Positions 18,539 through 26,247 of a stretch of DNA of 64,000 nucleotides are shown here, one piece after another. The translations under genes were made by a program, and so were the position numbers. Every line of letters begins with the position of its first letter. The stretch's first letter is position 1. The DNA comes from Ignavibacteriales bacterium UBA1304 (GTDB lineage: Bacteria > Bacteroidota > Ignavibacteria > Ignavibacteriales > Ignavibacteriaceae). Under the pieces are notes generated by a model that saw nothing but the letters and a program-made list of their open reading frames with translations, made no database searches and was not told the DNA's origin. The DNA is taken from assembly GCA_002307295.1 (NCBI GenBank), contig DBTY01000052.1, positions 1-64,000 of the forward strand, in the 5' to 3' direction.

Positions 18539-19146
18539 TATTTAAAATCTCCAAATCTAAAAGAAAGGGAGCCGGAAAATCCGCTAAGATTTTTATTCGA
18601 AATTCCATAAAGTCCGTGCAAATTTGTAAATTCTCGATAAGAGACCCCCGCAAAGATTATGAACCATTTTTGAACTGTGTAACCGCAGTTAATGCCCGGT
18701 TCATAAACAAGCAAATCCAAAGAAGCGGAAGTTTTCTTCCCTGGGAAATCAGACGGAACAAATAGGCTGATTCCGCCGCCGCCTAAAAGCATAGAAACTG
18801 AAGCGGTAAAATTATCTTTATTAAACAGATACTCAAAGTCCAATCCCCCGTAGTTCATGTTGTTGAACTCGGCGTCCGGCGCTTCCGAGGGATCTAATTT
18901 TAGATGCGAGGTAAGAGCGTAATAACCAACGCCAACTACAAATGTGTTGTCAAGAACCCAACCGAATCTGCCTCCTACAAGCGCTGGAGTTTCGCCTTTG
19001 TAAGAAAGGTTTTTTATTTCGATTGCGCCAAATGCTCCATGAGTAAACTCTTGCGCGAACGCTTCGGAACACAGAAGCAAAAGTGAAAGTAAAATTATTT
19101 TATGCGTAATAAATCCGGATAATTTGTAGGCGTTAAAATTATGCAA
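18538..19146 (-). CDS. Predicted outer-membrane beta-barrel protein
   Basis: 202 residues with a signal peptide (…LLLLCSEAFA, cleavage near residue 31). The rest alternates short hydrophobic strands and Gly/Asn-rich turns and ends in SGSLSFRFGDFK, typical of small 8-strand barrels. The start must be TTG 19146 or a rarer codon: an in-frame TAA lies immediately upstream and there is no in-frame ATG before the signal peptide. It forms an operon with the DUF2279 gene (overlapping TAATG). Confidence 0.65.
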   Translation of the reverse strand: MHNFNAYKLSGFITHKIILLSLLLLCSEAFAQEFTHGAFGAIEIKNLSYKGETPALVGGRFGWVLDNTFVVGVGYYALTSHLKLDPSEAPDAEFNNMNYGGLDFEYLFNKDNFTASVSMLLGGGGISLFVPSDFPGKKTSASLDLLVYEPGINCGYTVQKWFIIFAGVSYREFTNLHGLYGISNKNLSGFSGSLSFRFGDFK

Positions 19147-19303
19147 TTATTCATTATATATCAAAGTATTAAATCATGCGCAGAAAAAAATAACGACTGG
19201 CAAAGCATAAAATCATAATTGACTAAACTAGAAATTAGAGAAGTGTGCGTTTAAGATGAACTCTTTTTATCAATTCTATTGTTATATTATAAAAAGGAGA
19301 CTT

Positions 19304-20011
19304 ATGAAAACTGAATTAATTGAAAGCGGAATGCGGGGGAAAGCCGAACATGGCTGGCTGCACAGCAATTTTTCGTTTAGCTTTGCCGAATACTATAATG
19401 AAGAAAGGATGGGTTTTGGCGCTCTTCGCGTTTTAAATGACGATATTATAGAACCTAAAAAAGGGTTTGGCTTCCATCCGCATAATAATATGGAAATAAT
19501 AAGCATCCCATTGGCTGGATTGTTAGAGCATCGGGATAATATGGGGAATGTTTCTATAATAAAAACTAACGACGTTCAGATTATGTCTGCCGGAACAGGC
19601 GTAATCCATTCTGAAATTAATCCTTCCGAAAATGAGAGCGGGAATTTTTTACAGATTTGGATATTGCCTAAGGAAAATAATATTAAACCCCGGTACCAGC
19701 AGCTGACGTATAATTTTGACGAGAATTATAACGCTTTGATTGAAGTGGTTTCGCCTGTTAGATCGGACTCTACATTATGGATTAACCAAAACGCTTATTT
19801 ATCTATAGGCAAATATAACTCTGAAAAAACAGCTGAGTATAAACTAAAAAATAAAAAATCAGGCGTATATTTATTCCTGATTGAAGGAGTAATATCGATT
19901 GAAGATATAAAATTAAAAAAGAGAGACGCCTTGCAAATCTGGGATTGCGAATCGTTTAAATTTAATGCGTTTGATAAAACGGAAGTCCTTATAATCGAAA
20001 TCCCAATGTAA
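19304..20011 (+). CDS. Pirin-family bicupin protein
   Basis: 235 residues from ATG 19304, chosen because AAGGAG precedes it at good spacing and because homology begins here; an upstream ATG at 19256 has no such site. The N-terminal cupin carries the pirin metal ligands H58, H60, H102 and E104 (FHPHNN and VIHSEIN). It is related to YhhW, which has quercetin 2,3-dioxygenase activity in vitro, but physiological substrates of pirins are generally unknown. Monocistronic. Confidence 0.88.
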   Translation: MKTELIESGMRGKAEHGWLHSNFSFSFAEYYNEERMGFGALRVLNDDIIEPKKGFGFHPHNNMEIISIPLAGLLEHRDNMGNVSIIKTNDVQIMSAGTGVIHSEINPSENESGNFLQIWILPKENNIKPRYQQLTYNFDENYNALIEVVSPVRSDSTLWINQNAYLSIGKYNSEKTAEYKLKNKKSGVYLFLIEGVISIEDIKLKKRDALQIWDCESFKFNAFDKTEVLIIEIPM

Positions 20012-20230
20012 TAATCATAATTTTTGCGCTCATTTTATGGGATTAAATAATTTTTTTAATAGAAATGTTTTTATATATTTAAAATACTGTCATACAATCA
20101 TAATTGAATGAATATTCATCGAGTAAAAAAATAAAAAGAACTCCAGGGAAATAATTATTAATACCAATTAAATGAGAATTATAGAATTATATGTTTATGT
20201 ATAATACTATGCTTGAGAAGTAAAAATGTG

Positions 20231-23200
20231 ATGTATAAATTAGTTTTGCTATCCCTTATCTTTCTTTCAATCTCGTGTAATGTTCTACCTCAGAACTATT
20301 CTACAAAATATTACTCCTCTTGTAACGATTTACATATTCAGAATGTTTTTGGAGTTGCGCAGGATCAAGATGGTAGGATGTGGTTTGCAACAAGAGCCGG
20401 GATTACCGTATATAACGGGTTAGTTTGGAAGAACTATGATTCGGGAAGCGGTCTGCCAAAAAACAGCTACCAAAAAATTAAAACCGATAAGCAAAATATT
20501 GTCTGGGCTGTACCAAGATACCTGTCAAACAATATAGTCTATTATAAAAATAATAAGTGGAATTTCCTGCCCGTAATAAATGCAGCTTCTGCGGATTCAT
20601 ATTGGGTGAATTCCTTCGACGTCTTTTATTATAACAATGAGCCAGTGGTTTGTATAGGGACAAACAATGGATTGTTTGTTTATAAAGATAACGCCTGGAA
20701 GAAGATCACGACGGCAGATGGACTATCCGATAATATCATACTTACAGTTACTGCGCATAATTCACTGTGTTATATAGTTACAGTAAAAGGTATTTCTGTT
20801 TATAATGGCAAGAGCATTGACAACAGTTTTAATAAAATTCTTACTGCTGGCAAAAGGGGGGTAGTGGCAGTCGCATTTAATAAAAAAGAGAAAGACGACG
20901 GTTCTATTTGGCTATTGGCGCAAAAGTGGATTGGATTTGTCAAAAATGGAAAACTAAAAATAGTAACAGCAAATATTGATCTGAGGAGTAAATATGCACT
21001 AGAAAATATTATGTTTGAGATAGGCAGGCAAAACAATATTTATTTCGGTAATAGATACGCAAAATATTACTTAAATATTAAAACTGGAAAATCTCGTCCT
21101 CTCTGGATAGAAAATGGATTTTTATCTAATGCTGCGACTTCAATATTTGTGGATAGAGAAAACAATGTCTGGTTTACTGATAATCGGGGAATAGAAAAAC
21201 TTAATAATTTTATTTTTACTAATTACTACGAGTCTTCAGGCCTGCACTCCAACGAAGTATCTGCATTTATAGAAAGAGACCCTGGCGAATATATTGTGGG
21301 ACATAATGACGGATTAACTATTATAAATAACGGGGAATATAAAAGAATAGATATCTCAAATTATGACGAATGGATATTTAAATCGGTGCGTATATTAGAT
21401 TTATTTAAAGATAAAAGGGGAGACGTATGGATAGCCGCTTCTTACCGGGGGTTAGGCAAATTAGATAGATATGGCAAAATAAAATGGGAGAACTACTTTA
21501 AAGATAAAATCGTTACGTCTGCATATATTGATAAAACCGGAAGGCGCTGGGTATCTTGCGATTCGGGACTTTACTATTCTTTAGGGAAAAAGTTTGTACA
21601 ATTAAAAACAAATAAAAAAATACGTCTTCCTTTTAGAAAAATATTCGATCTTGGCGACGGAAATTTTTATGTGTCCGGCGATTATGGAGCTTTTTGTTAT
21701 GTCCGTGGCGGTTTGACAAAACTGTTTAACTCAACCATACCTGCGGTTAACGACGTATATGCAATGTTAAAAACCGAAGACGGCGGAATACTAATTGGTT
21801 CGGCTGACGGTCTGTATATTATTAAAAATAATAAATTAAGCAAAGTTGTTATCAATAAGACGAGTATCGACAAACCAGTTTACGCATTAACTAAAGATAA
21901 AAACAAAAATATTTACATTGGAACAAACGAGGGTTTCTTTATCTGGAACGGAAAAGAAACGCTTAGAGAATATGGCGTTTCAAATGGACTATCGGGCAAC
22001 GAAATAAATAGATCTGCTTTTACGTTTGATTCTTTTGGCGTTCTATGGATAGGCACAAATCTGGGTTTGACAAAATTTTCGATGGAAAATGAAAAGTACT
22101 CAATTCCAACGCCCACAATTGATCTTGAAAATTTAGAACTGATAGACGGTCGTAAGTTTGCTTTGACGAACGATATAAGTCTTAATTATAATCAGAATAC
22201 TTTTTTTCTTAAATTTTGCGGCATTTCGTTTTATGACGAAAAACAGATTGAATATAAAATTAAATTAGAAGGTTTCGATAAAGATTGGTTTAAAGTAAAG
22301 CAATCGCAGATAGGCAATATAAGATATACAAATCTGCCTACGGGAGAATATAAGCTATATGTGGCTGCAAGAAATCAGGCGGGCGTATGGAGCGCTCCGG
22401 CAGCTTCTGGAATAATATCGATTGCGAAGCCATATTATTACAGTTGGCAGTTTATTTTGTTTGCCTGCATTTTGGAGCTTTTAATCGTTTATATAGTATA
22501 TAAATTGTTTGTACTCCGCATATATAATAGCAACTTGAAAAACCAGGTTAATCATAAGACGCAGGAATTAAGGAAATCAGAATATAAACTGCGGCTTGCA
22601 TATGAAGAATTAGAACAACGGGTAGAAGAGCGCACCATAGAGCTGGCCGAAGCAAATAAAAAATTGCGCCAATATGCCGATGAACAAAAGGAACTAAATG
22701 CTGATAAAGATAAATTCTTCTCAATAGTGGCTCATGATCTTAAAAGCCCGTTCCAGGGGCTCCTTGGAGTGTCGTCTATACTAATTGAGGAATATGAGAA
22801 CCTGACTGGAGAGCAAATAAGACATTTTATTTCGGTTTTAAGAAATTCCACAAAAAATATTTACAGCCTTATTGAAAACTTATTACAATGGTCTCGTCTT
22901 CAGACAGGGCGAGTTTCATTTGATCAGGAAAACCTTAATCTGTTTGAAGAAACAGCCTATGTACAGAATTTATTAAGCGTAAATCTTAGTCAAAAATCTA
23001 TTGGCTTTATAAACGAAATAGACGAAAATTGTCAAGCACTGGCCGATAAAAAAATGCTTCATTCTATTTTACAAAACTTAGGGACTAACGCAATAAAATT
23101 TACCCAAAGAGGCGGAACCATTATTGTGTCGGCAAAGAGAATTGAATCGCATATAGAAATAACGGTAAAAGATAACGGCAACGGAATTTCTGAAGTAGAT

Positions 23201-23389
23201 ATGCTTAAACTTTTTAAGATAAACGAACAGCTAAGCACAATTGGAACGGAAGAAGAAGAAGGCACCGGACTGGGGCTTTCAATATGTAAGGAAATGGTTG
23301 AGAAAAACAAAGGTTCGATAAGGGTTGAAAGCGAAGTGGGCAAAGGAAGCAGTTTTATTTTTACCCTGCCAATTGGTTCTGCTGAATAA
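20231..23389 (+). CDS. Beta-propeller / Y_Y_Y sensor histidine kinase
   Basis: About 1052 residues. ATG 20231 is preferred to TTG 20213. A signal peptide is followed by a long periplasmic region of repeated two-component-propeller units, recognisable by D-x-x-G-x-x-W-(F/I/V) repeats such as DGRMWFAT, NNVWFTD and GVLWIGT. A Y_Y_Y domain (about 640-725) and one membrane helix (about 738-760) come next, then a coiled coil. HisKA has H835 in VAHDLKSPFQG, and HATPase ends the protein. This is the architecture of hybrid carbohydrate sensors of Bacteroidota but without the C-terminal receiver and AraC output. The kinase core is nearly the same as in the TPR kinase at 24063. The ligand is unknown. 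Confidence 0.88.
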   Translation: MYKLVLLSLIFLSISCNVLPQNYSTKYYSSCNDLHIQNVFGVAQDQDGRMWFATRAGITVYNGLVWKNYDSGSGLPKNSYQKIKTDKQNIVWAVPRYLSNNIVYYKNNKWNFLPVINAASADSYWVNSFDVFYYNNEPVVCIGTNNGLFVYKDNAWKKITTADGLSDNIILTVTAHNSLCYIVTVKGISVYNGKSIDNSFNKILTAGKRGVVAVAFNKKEKDDGSIWLLAQKWIGFVKNGKLKIVTANIDLRSKYALENIMFEIGRQNNIYFGNRYAKYYLNIKTGKSRPLWIENGFLSNAATSIFVDRENNVWFTDNRGIEKLNNFIFTNYYESSGLHSNEVSAFIERDPGEYIVGHNDGLTIINNGEYKRIDISNYDEWIFKSVRILDLFKDKRGDVWIAASYRGLGKLDRYGKIKWENYFKDKIVTSAYIDKTGRRWVSCDSGLYYSLGKKFVQLKTNKKIRLPFRKIFDLGDGNFYVSGDYGAFCYVRGGLTKLFNSTIPAVNDVYAMLKTEDGGILIGSADGLYIIKNNKLSKVVINKTSIDKPVYALTKDKNKNIYIGTNEGFFIWNGKETLREYGVSNGLSGNEINRSAFTFDSFGVLWIGTNLGLTKFSMENEKYSIPTPTIDLENLELIDGRKFALTNDISLNYNQNTFFLKFCGISFYDEKQIEYKIKLEGFDKDWFKVKQSQIGNIRYTNLPTGEYKLYVAARNQAGVWSAPAASGIISIAKPYYYSWQFILFACILELLIVYIVYKLFVLRIYNSNLKNQVNHKTQELRKSEYKLRLAYEELEQRVEERTIELAEANKKLRQYADEQKELNADKDKFFSIVAHDLKSPFQGLLGVSSILIEEYENLTGEQIRHFISVLRNSTKNIYSLIENLLQWSRLQTGRVSFDQENLNLFEETAYVQNLLSVNLSQKSIGFINEIDENCQALADKKMLHSILQNLGTNAIKFTQRGGTIIVSAKRIESHIEITVKDNGNGISEVDMLKLFKINEQLSTIGTEEEEGTGLGLSICKEMVEKNKGSIRVESEVGKGSSFIFTLPIGSAE

Positions 23390-23392
23390 TAA

Positions 23393-23534
23393 AAACGAGT
23401 CGGCGACAAATTGCTGTCAGTTGAAAATGAAAGCTCAAGATGGTAAAATGCTGGAAATTGACGTAGCCGATGTAGAAACAATATTACGTCTTATGCAATC
23501 TGTTCCAAGTAAAAAAGCCGAACCAATTATTTAA
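23393..23534 (+). pseudogene. Remnant of a BRO/DinD-type phage antirepressor gene
   Basis: An open stretch beginning just after the kinase stop encodes about 46 residues including NCCQLKMKAQDGK, then DVADVETILRLMQSVPSKKAEP. These match a conserved stretch I recall from BRO-N/DinD-like antirepressors (usually ending QSIPSPKAEPFK). The reading then stops at 23534, where intact proteins continue. There is no start codon at the expected place and only the short internal ATG at 23427. Most simply a decayed fragment; a 35-residue peptide from 23427 cannot be excluded. Confidence 0.5.
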
Positions 23535-23552
23535 GTTTCAAAGGTATTCTCA

Positions 23553-23918
23553 ATGGGAAAAGCTTTTAGAAATATTATAATATGCTTGTTGTTAATAACG
23601 CTTCCGTCCTGTTATTCAGCAAAGGCTATTAGCCCAATTGATTATTCCAATGGGAAAATGAATAATAAAATATATGGCGTAGAAACCAAAGACGGCAATG
23701 TAATTAATGAAAGCGAGACGGTGAAAATACTGAATTCAGAACTTGCCATATATGTAACCGATTCGTTGCAAACAAAGATGTACAAATATGACGAATTACA
23801 ATCAATCACTATAAAAAAGTCCAATGTTTTGGGCACGGCTTTGTTATTTACAGGCGTTTGCGCCGGAGCCGTAATTATCTTTTCATTGTATGCCCTTTCT
23901 CATATTAAAATAACGTAG
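23553..23918 (+). CDS. Small lipoprotein with C-terminal membrane helix, unknown function
   Basis: 121 residues. The N-terminus has a lipoprotein signal with lipobox TLPSC (Cys near residue 20). A short soluble part contains IYGVETKDG and KMYKYDELQSITIKK, resembling small Bacteroidota-type proteins of unknown role. A hydrophobic segment (about 95-115) lies at the C-terminus. It sits alone between two kinase genes. No function can be assigned. Confidence 0.6.
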   Translation: MGKAFRNIIICLLLITLPSCYSAKAISPIDYSNGKMNNKIYGVETKDGNVINESETVKILNSELAIYVTDSLQTKMYKYDELQSITIKKSNVLGTALLFTGVCAGAVIIFSLYALSHIKIT

Positions 23919-24062
23919 CAGTAAAAATAATCGTTTCCAAAATCTTTTCTACATTTGCGCTATTTAAAGTTTACCTAATTCGATAAAAACTATTATCTTT
24001 AAAAATCAGAATAATAACGTTTCTATTTTTTTAAAGACATTCGGCTTTATTCAAAGAAGTTT

Positions 24063-26204
24063 ATGAAAAAAACACTGATTATTGTATTATTTATATCGGC
24101 TCAGCTTCTATGTCAGGTTAGTACAGAACAAAAAATCCACGATCTTGAAATAAAGGCTAACCAAATAAACGGCTCTGCAAAAGTAGACGTTTACAACGAA
24201 ATTTCTTCTCTTTTATACCGCAATTCTCCTCAAAATGGAAAAACGTATGCGCTAAAAGCTTTAAATCTTGCAGCCAGTCTTAATTATGATCAAGGGAAGG
24301 CGGTTGCGCTAATGAACGTTGGTTCCGGATTCTATCTTCAAAATAAGTTAGATAGCGCGTTTGAAATATTAAAACAATCAATCGCATTATCGGGTAAGAT
24401 TGGAGATAATAAAACGAAAGCGGCTTGTTTAAACAATCTTGGTTTGGTGTATTGGCGGAAAGGGTTATTCACCAAAGCTCTTGAATATTACGATCAATCA
24501 AATAAGCTTGCCGAAAGCGTTGGCGATTTGCTTGAAGTATCAAAATCGTATAATTATAGAGGATTGGTTTATCTGAAGTTGGGCGATTATCCTCAATCAT
24601 TGGAAAATTTTATAAAATCGCTTAAAATTAAAGAACAGGTAAACGACAAATACGAAATTGTTCTTACGCTTAATAATTTAGCTAACATTTATAACGAATT
24701 AAAAGATTACAAAGAATCCTTAAAATATTCTGCCAGGGCGCAAAGAATTGCCGAAAAAATAAACGATGGATATGGTTTGGGGCGCGCGTTAAACAATGTC
24801 GGCGTAAGCTATTTCCAATTGAAGAACTATAATAAGGCTAAAGAAATTCAGTTAAAATCTCTTTCGGTAAAAGAATCATATGGAGACCAAACTGGTATAG
24901 CGTATTCGTATTGTAACATTGGGGATATTTATGCAGCGCTGGGCAATTATGGCAAGGCAATAGAATATTACAAGAAGGCGTTGGAAATACGAGAAAAATT
25001 ATCAGATCCTTTCGGCATCGCTACGGTTATGCTTAGAATGGGCACGACCTACAAACTTGCCGGCAATTATCAGACGGCTCATAAGTACTTGGATGAAAGC
25101 CTGCGGCTTGCAAAGAAATTCCGAATTAATGAAATCGAGATGGACGCCTATTCCAACTATTCTAATCTGTATGAATCAGAAGGCGACTATAAAGACGCTC
25201 TTATTTATTATAAGCTTTTTGACGTTGCGCAGGATTCAATATATTCTAAAGAATATAGGAGCAAGCTTGTTGAATTGCGTTTTAATTACGAATCTGAGAA
25301 AAAAGAAAAAGAAATTGCGCTCCTTACAAAAGAGAATGAACTTAATCAGTTACAGATAAATAAGCAATCATTTTGGACGAGCATATTGATTGCTCTACTT
25401 ATGTTTGGCTTTTTTGTAGCAATTATTTATTTCTATTTCCAGAATAAGCGGAAAGCTCTTTTACTTGAAAAGAACCGGGCCATGGAAGAAAACTCGGCAG
25501 AGCTCAGAGAGCTTAACGCAAGTAAAGATAAATTCTTTTCTATAGTCGCGCACGATTTGAAAAGCCCGTTTCAGGGATTGCTTGGGTTTTCTGCTCTACT
25601 GGCAGATGGAATTGATACGCTACCGCAGGATCAGTTAAAGCGGTATGCCGCCAATATAAAAAATGGCACAAAAAATGTATATGAGTTAATAGAAAATCTA
25701 TTGGATTGGTCAAGAATGCAGACAGGCAGGTTTGATTTCTCGCCTGAGAAAATAGACATATTTGTAGAAGTTCCTCTTATATTAGAGCTGATTGGCAGTA
25801 ATGCCGACCACAAAGGGATTACAATTAAAAACGAAGTACAGGAAGGAACATATCTTTTTGCAGATATAAAAGCTACTCGCTCAATTATTCAGAATATAGT
25901 TTCTAACGCCATCAAATTTACCCTTAAGGGGGGAGAGGTCAAAATTAGTTCTCTACAAAAGGGCGATTTAGTAGAAATAAAAGTGACTGATACCGGAGTT
26001 GGAATAAGCGAGACGAATCTTTCTAAATTATTTAAAATTGACGTGCAGTTGACTACTGTTGGCACGGCTAATGAAAAAGGGACAGGACTAGGATTACTGC
26101 TTTGTAAAGAGATGATAGAGAAACAAGGGGGCGAAATAAAAGTTGAAAGTAAATTAGGCTCTGGATCGGTATTCAGTTTTACTCTTCCGGCTTATAACGC
26201 GTAA
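24063..26204 (+). CDS. TPR sensor histidine kinase
   Basis: 713 residues: signal peptide (1-18), then about eight tetratricopeptide repeats (about 40-400) with the A-L-x-Y-Y pattern such as KALEYYDQSNKLAE and KAIEYYKKALEI, a short coiled coil, one membrane helix (about 436-459), a linker, HisKA with H497 in VAHDLKSPFQG, and HATPase with DTGVGIS and GTGLGLLL. The TPRs would face the periplasm and probably bind a protein partner. The kinase core matches the beta-propeller kinase upstream, suggesting duplication with sensor swapping. No receiver is attached. Confidence 0.88.
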   Translation: MKKTLIIVLFISAQLLCQVSTEQKIHDLEIKANQINGSAKVDVYNEISSLLYRNSPQNGKTYALKALNLAASLNYDQGKAVALMNVGSGFYLQNKLDSAFEILKQSIALSGKIGDNKTKAACLNNLGLVYWRKGLFTKALEYYDQSNKLAESVGDLLEVSKSYNYRGLVYLKLGDYPQSLENFIKSLKIKEQVNDKYEIVLTLNNLANIYNELKDYKESLKYSARAQRIAEKINDGYGLGRALNNVGVSYFQLKNYNKAKEIQLKSLSVKESYGDQTGIAYSYCNIGDIYAALGNYGKAIEYYKKALEIREKLSDPFGIATVMLRMGTTYKLAGNYQTAHKYLDESLRLAKKFRINEIEMDAYSNYSNLYESEGDYKDALIYYKLFDVAQDSIYSKEYRSKLVELRFNYESEKKEKEIALLTKENELNQLQINKQSFWTSILIALLMFGFFVAIIYFYFQNKRKALLLEKNRAMEENSAELRELNASKDKFFSIVAHDLKSPFQGLLGFSALLADGIDTLPQDQLKRYAANIKNGTKNVYELIENLLDWSRMQTGRFDFSPEKIDIFVEVPLILELIGSNADHKGITIKNEVQEGTYLFADIKATRSIIQNIVSNAIKFTLKGGEVKISSLQKGDLVEIKVTDTGVGISETNLSKLFKIDVQLTTVGTANEKGTGLGLLLCKEMIEKQGGEIKVESKLGSGSVFSFTLPAYNA

Positions 26205-26247
26205 ATATAAAATTTATGGAAATATTAGTTTATTGGAAATTCAATTT

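Noticed and set aside
23325..23392. Longer frame extending the antirepressor fragment back into the kinase gene
   Set aside because: It overlaps well-conserved kinase coding sequence in another frame; similarity to the antirepressor family begins only after the kinase stop.
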